Part shown: one piece after another, positions 58,324-64,000 of the stretch
How the letters are laid out: the number at the start of each line of letters is the position of its first letter
Position numbering within the stretch: the first letter of the stretch is position 1
DNA from: Pontitalea aquivivens
Lineage (GTDB): Bacteria > Pseudomonadota > Alphaproteobacteria > Rhodobacterales > Rhodobacteraceae
Assembly: GCF_046507575.1 (NCBI RefSeq)
Contig: NZ_JBKFEY010000005.1
Location: 1-64,000, forward strand
DNA: 64,000 nucleotides
Direction of reading: 5' to 3'
Made by a program: the position numbers and the translations under genes
The notes under the pieces: model-generated
The model's database searches: none
Told to the model about the DNA's origin: nothing
What the model saw: the letters and a program-made list of their open reading frames with translations, nothing else

Positions 58324-59667
58324 ATGGCACCTGCCGTAACCGACTTCATCCATGATCTGACATGGGACAGACTTTCCCCCGATCTGCACGCGTTTGCACG
58401 GCGCTGGCTGTTGGATCTTTTGGGGGTTGCCGCGGGGGGCTCGGAAACCGCCCTGTCGCGGATTTCGCGGAACCATGCTGCGAACCATTTTGGCAAGGGC
58501 GGACGCGCCGCAAGGATGGTGTTCGACGGCAGGGCGGTCAGCCCGGTCGGAGCCGCGCTGGCTGGCGGGATGACGATTGATGCGCTTGATGCACATGACG
58601 GTCACAAATTGACCAAGGGGCATGTCGGTTGCGGCGTCCTTCCCGCGCTTTTGGCGCTTTGCGAGGCCGAAGACAGAACCGATGGCGGGGCTTTCCTGGC
58701 TGGCCTTGTTGTCGGGTATGAGATCGGCACGCGTGCCGGGATCGCATTGCACCGCACCGCTTGTGACTATCATACGTCGGGTGCCTGGGTCGCGGTGGCG
58801 GCGGCGTCACTGGGTGCAAGGGTTCTGGGGCTGGACGCTGCCCGAACACGCGAGGCGGTGGGGATCGCGGAATATCACGGCCCGCGCAGCCAGATGATGC
58901 GCTGCATCGACCATCCGACGATGATCAAGGACGGCTCCGGTTGGGGGGCTATGGCGGGCGTGTCTGCGGCCTATCTTGCAGCGGATGGCTTTACCGGGGC
59001 GCCCGCAATCACGGTTGAGGGCGCGGACGTCGCGGACCTCTGGTCCGATCTCGGGCAGCGATGGCGTATCCTTGAGCAATATTACAAACCCTTCCCGGTC
59101 TGCAGGTGGGCGCAACCCTCGGTGCAGGCGGTGCTTCGCCTGCGTGAACAACACCAGCTGACCTCGGAAGCCGTCGAGCGGATCGAGATCTCTACTTTCC
59201 ACGAGGCTATCCGTTTGGCCGTCCGCCATCCGAAAACTACAGAAGAGGCGCAATATTCGACCGCCTTCCCTGTCGCCTCAGCCCTTGTGCGCGGCCAGCT
59301 GGGTCCGGCGGAGGTAGAGGAAACCGCGTTCCGCGATCCCGAGGTGAACCGCCTTGCCGATACGATGACCTTTGTGGAAACCGAGACGTTCAATGCGGCC
59401 TTCCCCGCCCGCCGCTTTGCGGAGGTCACCCTTTGCCTTCGGGATGGGCGCCGTATTGCTTCCGGGCCCACGGAGGCCAGTGGCGATCCGGAGGAGCCCG
59501 CCCCGATGCAACATGTCCGGCGGAAGTTTCACGATTATGCACGCCCGGTTCTTGGCGCGGACAGGGCCGGGGCGATCGAAGCCTGCGTCGATACTCTCTC
59601 TACCGGGGTTCGGATCAAGGGCTTGCTGGACCTTATCCACGCGCCAACCCTTCCGTTGCAAACATAG
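58324..59667 (+). CDS. MmgE/PrpD family protein
   Basis: A 447 aa protein of the 2-methylcitrate dehydratase/iminodisuccinate epimerase family. Recognised by the N-terminal LHAFARRWLLDLLGVAAGG, ALDAHDGHKLTKGHVG (active-site His/Asp region), GYEIGTRAGIALHRTACDYHTSG and YKPFPVCRWAQPSVQA. Distant members have varied or unknown reactions. The ATG at 58324 is my choice; a GTG at 58291 is also open. No other methylcitrate-cycle gene is present, so a pathway-specific dehydratase or epimerase is more likely than PrpD itself. Confidence 0.8.
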   Translation: MAPAVTDFIHDLTWDRLSPDLHAFARRWLLDLLGVAAGGSETALSRISRNHAANHFGKGGRAARMVFDGRAVSPVGAALAGGMTIDALDAHDGHKLTKGHVGCGVLPALLALCEAEDRTDGGAFLAGLVVGYEIGTRAGIALHRTACDYHTSGAWVAVAAASLGARVLGLDAARTREAVGIAEYHGPRSQMMRCIDHPTMIKDGSGWGAMAGVSAAYLAADGFTGAPAITVEGADVADLWSDLGQRWRILEQYYKPFPVCRWAQPSVQAVLRLREQHQLTSEAVERIEISTFHEAIRLAVRHPKTTEEAQYSTAFPVASALVRGQLGPAEVEETAFRDPEVNRLADTMTFVETETFNAAFPARRFAEVTLCLRDGRRIASGPTEASGDPEEPAPMQHVRRKFHDYARPVLGADRAGAIEACVDTLSTGVRIKGLLDLIHAPTLPLQT

Positions 59668-59673
59668 TTCGGG

Positions 59674-60681
59674 TCAGCGGGTATCGGTTTTCCGCCGTTC
59701 CGTGCCGGGGCTATGGCCGAATGCGCGCCGAAATGCGCTGCCGAGATGAGACGCCGAGACAAAACCGCAACGCAGCGCGATCGAGGCGATCGACTCGGTG
59801 CTTTCTTTCAATAGCCGGCGTGCTTCCTTGAGGCGGATCGAGACGTAGAACTGCTGCGGCGTCATGCCGAAATACTGGTGCCAGAGCCTTTCCAATTGGC
59901 GCAGGGAAAGGTTGCTGCGCTGTGCGATCTGGCTGATCTCGACCAGGTTCTCAAGATTGTCTTCCATACAGGCAATAGCGGCATTGATCCGGTTGTCGTG
60001 GATGCCATAGCGCCATTGGATCTCCATCCGCTGATGTTCTTGCGGGCCCCGGATGCGGCTGTGCAGGAATTGCTCTGCGATATCCGCTGCCAATTGGCCG
60101 CCATAGTCGCTTGAAATCTGATCCAGCATAAGATCAATGGCCGCGATGCCGCCTGCGCAGGTCCAGCGGTTGCGATCCCGCACATAGATCTCACGACAAA
60201 CCTGGATGTTGGGGAATTCCTCCGAAAACTGGCGCAAGGATTCCCAATGCAGCGTGCAGCGATAGCCGGACAGAAGGCCCGCACGGGCCAACACGAAGGT
60301 TCCCGTGCTCAGCGCGCCAAGCGGCTTGCCCGCGACGGCCAGGCGGTTCAGGAAGTTCATCACCCGTTTGTCGTGCAGCTTTTCGATGTTCAGGCTTGCC
60401 ACGATGATAAGGCGGTCCAGTTCCGGGGCATGGTCGATCGACTGGGTCTGCAGTTCAAAACCGCTGCTGGATGCGACTGCTCCGCCAGTTGAGGACAGCA
60501 CATGCCATTCATAAAGCAGGCGCCCGGACAGGCGGTTTGCGGCGCGCAATGGCTCGCTCGCCGAGGCGAAAGCCATCATAGAAAAATCCGGGAACACGAG
60601 CAGGCCGACGCGCTTTGGCCGGTCGGCCGGCTGGATGTTCTCGGTCGTTGTTATCCCCGCGCCTGGCTTCGATCTGTCCAT
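59674..60681 (-). CDS. GlxA family AraC-type transcriptional regulator
   Basis: A 335 aa regulator with an N-terminal DJ-1/PfpI-like domain (RVGLLVFPDFSMMAFASASEPLRAAN, GTFVLARAGLL, TCAGGIAAIDLML) and a C-terminal AraC double HTH (RSNLSLRQLERLWHQYFGMTPQQF, IASIALRCGFVSASHLGSAFRRAFG). Related proteins control choline, betaine, carnitine and arginine catabolism, which fits the adjacent OpuC-type transporter. It converges on the PrpD-like gene with 6 bp between stops. I choose the ATG at 60681; the frame stays open to a TTG at 61020. Confidence 0.85.
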   Translation of the reverse strand: MDRSKPGAGITTTENIQPADRPKRVGLLVFPDFSMMAFASASEPLRAANRLSGRLLYEWHVLSSTGGAVASSSGFELQTQSIDHAPELDRLIIVASLNIEKLHDKRVMNFLNRLAVAGKPLGALSTGTFVLARAGLLSGYRCTLHWESLRQFSEEFPNIQVCREIYVRDRNRWTCAGGIAAIDLMLDQISSDYGGQLAADIAEQFLHSRIRGPQEHQRMEIQWRYGIHDNRINAAIACMEDNLENLVEISQIAQRSNLSLRQLERLWHQYFGMTPQQFYVSIRLKEARRLLKESTESIASIALRCGFVSASHLGSAFRRAFGHSPGTERRKTDTR

Positions 60682-61153
60682 AAACCCCTGCACCTGGGCC
60701 GAGAAGTTCCCATGCCCGTCTCTTCTTGCAATGGAGGCGTCAATGCAAGCCCGGATTGCCGAGGCCGTCATGCCAGCTTCACAAGCAGCCCCTGCAAAGG
60801 ATGCCGCAGGCGGCCCCCGTCGATCAGCTTCACCTGGGATCGGCACGAACAGCACCGCTGTTTCGTAGTCGCTGGTGAACGCGTCCGGCACAATTTCAAC
60901 GCTACGCGCGCGGTCCTCCTCTGTGAACAAGGAACGCTGTTCAGGCGTGGCGAATCCCGGCCCCCTGTGTTGCAATTCGCGCTTCAGGTTGACGCCGGAA
61001 GGTTTGGGCACATGTACCAAACCAGGCAGGCGGGTGCACAGAAGGCCTGATAAAGCGAAAGGGTTGCCCTGCGGACGAGAGCCTGGGGATCACGGCGTTA
61101 TCTGTCGTCTGGTGTCGCGGCCCGAGAAACCCGGGCCGCCGTGTTCTACCTTG
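60682..61153. other. 472 bp region without a supported gene
   Basis: This space lies upstream of the GlxA-type gene and downstream of the alpha/beta-hydrolase gene. The regulator's frame stays open across about 340 bp of it, but the translation shows no recognisable domain and starts at a TTG without a ribosome-binding site. A GC-rich hairpin is at 61117-61139. Confidence 0.5.
61117..61139 (-). terminator. Hairpin downstream of the alpha/beta-hydrolase gene
   Basis: GCGGCCCG-AGAAACC-CGGGCCGC, an 8 bp perfect GC stem 15 bp beyond the stop of the minus-strand alpha/beta-hydrolase gene. No T-run follows, so it may be a weak or Rho-assisted terminator. Confidence 0.45.
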
Positions 61154-62137
61154 TCAGAGACAGTTTGCGCGAATGCCGCCGTCGATTTTTTCGACCAGAA
61201 GTTTGAAGACGGGATGATCGTTCGTCAACTGCTGGCCATGCTCCATCCCTTCGACCAGAAGCGGGGCATCGCCTGCGTCACCGGGATAGACCTTATGCAG
61301 ACGCACCGACTCCGACGGCATATGCAGCGTGTTGTCCAGGCCGTGCACGATCAGGGCCGGTGGAAACTTGCCTGCAATTTCATGCAACGACCCCTCGGGA
61401 TCGAAGCGGACATAGGTCTTGTAGGATTTCGCGGTCACATGGCTGCACCCGGGCCATTGATCGACGCCGCCGGCCTGCGTGTAGTTTCCCAGCTGTTCGT
61501 CGACATAGGCCTGCGTGGCCGGGTCCAGCGGATAGTAGCCCAGGCGGGTGGCCCCGGTTCCGGTGTCAAACGGCGGAATCGCGGCGGCGTCGTCCAGTTC
61601 CGAAATCGCCAGATGTGCACCCACCGCGTCGGCACGCAGGTTCTGCAAAGCACTGAGACGCGTGTAGCTCATCGGAATATAGAAGCTCACCTGATCGCCG
61701 CCCGCCTGAGCCAGATCCGAGATCGCCGCAAGGCTTGCAACCGATCCCATTGCCCAGGACGCGACCGCCGGCATCGCGCCGAAACGCGACTTCGTCCACT
61801 CGATCAGCGCCAGAAGTTCGATCTTCTGATCCTCAAGGCTGACGTTGGTCACGGTGATGTCGCCGACCTTGGTCGTGTTCCGCGCAGCCTTGTTGGTAAA
61901 GTAGCCCGATACGTCATAGGTTGTGACGTTGTAACCGAGTTGCGCCATCGCCCGACCAAAAAGCTGGCCATACATCGAAACGCCGCCGGTGAAGCCCGAG
62001 TTGAAAACGAAGGGCGGAAGATTTTTCGTTTCTTCGCTCAGTTCAGAGGGGCGAAAGCAGAAGCCGCGCAGGTTAAGCGTGACGTCGCCATAGGTCACCG
62101 GAAAGGCGAATTCTTCTTCGATAATCTTGTTCATCAT
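61154..62137 (-). CDS. Alpha/beta-hydrolase-fold protein lacking the serine nucleophile
   Basis: A 327 aa protein with the alpha/beta-hydrolase layout: VFNSGFTGG as oxyanion-type loop, a nucleophile elbow at about 127-131 and a late acid/base pair in IVHGLDNTLHMPSES and EGMEHGQQL. The elbow reads SWAMGS, so the nucleophile position of G-x-S-x-G is Ala129. It is therefore either a non-hydrolytic enzyme or binding protein of this fold, or a damaged one. It lies 7 bp after the amidohydrolase gene and is probably co-transcribed. No function is assigned. Confidence 0.7.
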   Translation of the reverse strand: MMNKIIEEEFAFPVTYGDVTLNLRGFCFRPSELSEETKNLPPFVFNSGFTGGVSMYGQLFGRAMAQLGYNVTTYDVSGYFTNKAARNTTKVGDITVTNVSLEDQKIELLALIEWTKSRFGAMPAVASWAMGSVASLAAISDLAQAGGDQVSFYIPMSYTRLSALQNLRADAVGAHLAISELDDAAAIPPFDTGTGATRLGYYPLDPATQAYVDEQLGNYTQAGGVDQWPGCSHVTAKSYKTYVRFDPEGSLHEIAGKFPPALIVHGLDNTLHMPSESVRLHKVYPGDAGDAPLLVEGMEHGQQLTNDHPVFKLLVEKIDGGIRANCL

Positions 62138-62144
62138 CTTGCTT

Positions 62145-63038
62145 TCATTGATGAGGGGTGAAAATCTCTGCAGATGCGCCGCGCAGCAGGGCCTTTGCAG
62201 AAAGATTGGTGTTCGCCGCAGTCAGATCGGACAGCCGCGAGACGAAGTCGAAGACGGTGACGGGCGTAAAAAGATCGGCATAGGGCCGTCCGGACTGATC
62301 TTTGCCGACATGTGGCGCATCGCTGGCCTGCAGGATCAGCTTGTCCGCACCAAGCGTTTCCGCGATCCTGACAACAAAAGGAGCCACGGCTTCCGGCGTC
62401 GTCGAAGTACGGTAGCCCGGCCCCTTGAAGACGACGTTTCCACGCGACTTCGCTTCTAGCAACAAAGCGACATAGGTGGCATCGTCGGGGCCGCGTTCGG
62501 GCTGACAGGTGCCAAGATGGTCGATCGCGATCCGCAGGCTGTGCGGGATCTGGCGCAAGACCTTCAGATTGACCTCGGGGTTCTGCGCATAGATGTGCAG
62601 GTGCTGGTCAGGCCGCAGGCGACTATACATCTCGTGCCAGGCTGCCGATGCATAGGCCTGATCGCCAACCTGATCCGGCGTAGCGTCATGCAAAACGATC
62701 CTGACGCCTTTTACCTGAGGATGGGCAAGGCGTTCCGCCGTCGCATAGTCTGGTTTTGCCAGAATCGTTCCAACGATCTCAATACCGCCATATCGGGCAG
62801 GGTTCTTCGTCTTAAGGGCGGCAAGTTCTTTGAACGACGCGAAGACGTTCTCGGAATCCGGGAGAATGCTGAGGTGGACATTGTTGATCAGGCCGGGGGT
62901 CACTCCAGTATCGATCAGGGTATCCAGATACTCAGTTAACGGATGCGGGGAAGGCAGACTGTAGGGCAGGCCACCAGCAACCCGATCCAGGTCTGCCGCC
63001 GTGAAAAAGTGCGCATGCGCATCGATTACCTGGGTCAT
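62145..63038 (-). CDS. Amidohydrolase 2 family (2-pyrone-4,6-dicarboxylate hydrolase-like)
   Basis: A 297 aa TIM-barrel metal hydrolase. The metal motif DAHAHFF is at 6-12. KGVRIVLHD, IAIDHLG and ILQASDAPHVG supply later ligand and active-site positions, as in 2-pyrone-4,6-dicarboxylate lactonase (LigI) and related lactonases or decarboxylases. No other aromatic-degradation gene is visible, so the substrate remains open. It pairs with the nucleophile-less alpha/beta-hydrolase gene downstream and is divergent from the MFS gene. Confidence 0.78.
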   Translation of the reverse strand: MTQVIDAHAHFFTAADLDRVAGGLPYSLPSPHPLTEYLDTLIDTGVTPGLINNVHLSILPDSENVFASFKELAALKTKNPARYGGIEIVGTILAKPDYATAERLAHPQVKGVRIVLHDATPDQVGDQAYASAAWHEMYSRLRPDQHLHIYAQNPEVNLKVLRQIPHSLRIAIDHLGTCQPERGPDDATYVALLLEAKSRGNVVFKGPGYRTSTTPEAVAPFVVRIAETLGADKLILQASDAPHVGKDQSGRPYADLFTPVTVFDFVSRLSDLTAANTNLSAKALLRGASAEIFTPHQ

Positions 63039-63258
63039 TCAGAGCACCATCCAAAAGCTGGCGATTTCATCCGAAACTATTGGTATTGTGGGACGCTGCG
63101 TCCAAACAGTTCGCCATTTACTATCATCAAATCGCCATATGCTGCCTGAGGGCCGAGTTTCGCTGGACCTTGGGATATTGCGTCGCCAGATTACCCAACC
63201 TGAAACGCTACGAATCCGGCGATGGCGGAACCCACGCGCTCAAGAGTTCGGAATAGCC

Positions 63259-64000
63259 ATGACTTTGCTGATTTCTTTCGCAGCCCTGTTTCTTTCGGCG
63301 CTGCTTCTGCAACTCGGTCTGGGGGGCACTGCACCACTCGATGCGATCTCGGGTGCGGCTCTGGGTTTTACCGAGGGAGAGATCGGCCTTTTGGGCTCGG
63401 CGCATTTCCTGGGTTTCTTCATCGGTTGCTGGTGGGCACCACGGCTGATGGGAGAGGTCGGCCATTCTCGCGCATTCGCGGCCTTCACCGCGTCCGGGAC
63501 GATCGGCATCATGGCCCACATGATGCTTCTGGACCCGATCGCCTGGATACTCATGCGCATTGCGGTGGGTATGGCGCTGGCGGGTTGCTTCACGATCATC
63601 GAGGCATGGCTGCAGTCCAAGGTCACCAATGAGACCCGGGGCAGGGCGATGGGGGTCTATCGCGTTGTCGACATCTTCGGCAGCCTGGGTGCCCAGCTTT
63701 TGATCGGTGTGCTGGAGCCTGCCAGCTACGTCTCGTACAATGTGCTGGCGCTGATCTGCTGCGCGACTCTGTTTCCGCTTGTCCTCTCGCGCGCCGAGGC
63801 ACCGGAAGCTGGCGTTGCGCCCCGCCTCAGACCCGGCTTGGCATGGAGGCGATCACCCCTTGCCGCAGCGGGGGTAATCGTGTCCGGGATCAGCGGGGCG
63901 GCGTTCCGCATGGTCGGGCCCCTCTACGGTGTCGCGGTCGGCCTCAGGCCTGAGCACATTGCGTTTTTCCTGGCCGCCTATGTTCTGGGTGGCGCATTGG
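63259..64000 (+). CDS. MFS transporter, partial (runs off right edge)
   Basis: The first 247 codons of a major facilitator protein. It opens MTLLISFAALFLSALLLQLG and continues with GFTEGEIGLLGSAHFLGFFIGCWWAP (MFS loop 2-3), then MALAGCFTIIEAWLQSKVTNETRGRAMGVYR, typical of the YcaD/UMF-like branch. About seven hydrophobic segments are visible before the window ends. It is divergent from the amidohydrolase gene across 220 bp in which I see no clear motif. The reading frame remains open at base 64000. Confidence 0.82.
   Translation, partial: MTLLISFAALFLSALLLQLGLGGTAPLDAISGAALGFTEGEIGLLGSAHFLGFFIGCWWAPRLMGEVGHSRAFAAFTASGTIGIMAHMMLLDPIAWILMRIAVGMALAGCFTIIEAWLQSKVTNETRGRAMGVYRVVDIFGSLGAQLLIGVLEPASYVSYNVLALICCATLFPLVLSRAEAPEAGVAPRLRPGLAWRRSPLAAAGVIVSGISGAAFRMVGPLYGVAVGLRPEHIAFFLAAYVLGGAL

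Noticed and set aside
1..64000. CRISPR arrays, transposases, prophage genes, tRNA or rRNA genes
   Set aside because: I saw no repeat-spacer pattern, transposase motif, phage structural gene or recognisable RNA gene. A computational scan would be needed to exclude small RNAs.

Overview
The window is a gene-dense, high-GC stretch with strong G/C-ending codon use. It carries three TRAP-type or tripartite carboxylate uptake systems, two ABC systems and many catabolic enzymes. This fits a metabolically versatile alphaproteobacterium, probably of the Rhodobacterales (Paracoccus/Roseobacter-like). That placement is inferred from gene content and style; no rRNA, tRNA or housekeeping marker is present to confirm it. 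No CRISPR array, insertion sequence or phage gene was seen.

Layout. (1) 0.2-2.8 kb: a five-heme c-type cytochrome and an HPP/CBS membrane protein, both on the minus strand, with a perfect FNR-type box (TTGAT-N4-ATCAA) upstream. (2) 3.2-11.4 kb: a minus-strand gene series encoding succinate dehydrogenase/fumarate reductase-like B, two anchors and A, a two-subunit class I fumarase-like hydratase, a YeiH-type exporter, a NIPSNAP protein, a LysR regulator and a TauE/SafE exporter. (3) 11.5-14.9 kb, plus strand: a nitroreductase, an acyl-CoA-dehydrogenase-fold protein whose key residues match 3-sulfinopropanoyl-CoA desulfinase rather than a dehydrogenase, and a class III CoA-transferase. A TAXI-type TRAP transporter (15.0-18.2 kb) converges on them. 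Regions 2 and 3 together look like an organosulfur catabolic island: uptake, CoA activation, sulfite release and sulfite export.

(4) 18.9-31.9 kb: a LysR-like regulator with two DNA-binding domains in tandem, then a plus-strand operon. It encodes a hydantoinase-like amidohydrolase, an M20 carbamoylase, a DUF917 (S-methyl-thiohydantoin desulfurase family) protein and a urocanase homologue lacking the active-site cysteine, followed by a DctPQM TRAP transporter, a CoA-transferase and a two-subunit acyl-CoA dehydrogenase. The enzyme set fits conversion of an S-methylthio- (or otherwise modified) urocanate to glutamate. The last three genes may desaturate an imidazole-propionate-like precursor.

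(5) 32.0-34.9 kb: a YdiJ-like FAD/Fe-S D-2-hydroxyacid dehydrogenase with a divergent LysR gene. (6) 35.9-49.0 kb: a GntR/FCD regulator with a nearly perfect operator, divergent from a catabolic cluster (GMC oxidoreductase, epoxide hydrolase-like protein, degenerate alkylsulfatase-like MBL protein, SDR, epimerase, TctCBA transporter, aldehyde dehydrogenase), then a ClC channel. The substrate is not identifiable. (7) 49.0-53.1 kb: a polar amino-acid ABC transporter, a C45 acyltransferase/amidase and an RpiR regulator, with paired TGCAA/TTGCA sites at the promoter. (8) 53.2-60.7 kb: a decayed class III aminotransferase fragment, an OpuC-type betaine ABC transporter, a nitrilase-family amidase, a MmgE/PrpD protein and a GlxA-type AraC regulator. 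(9) 61.2-64.0 kb: an alpha/beta-hydrolase-fold protein without its serine nucleophile, a PDC-hydrolase-like amidohydrolase, and an MFS transporter that runs off the right edge.

The two best candidates for undescribed biology are the desulfinase/SDH-fumarase-like/sulfite-exporter island (3.2-18.2 kb) and the modified-urocanate operon (20.2-31.9 kb). Both assignments rest on residues and context read by eye, not on searches.
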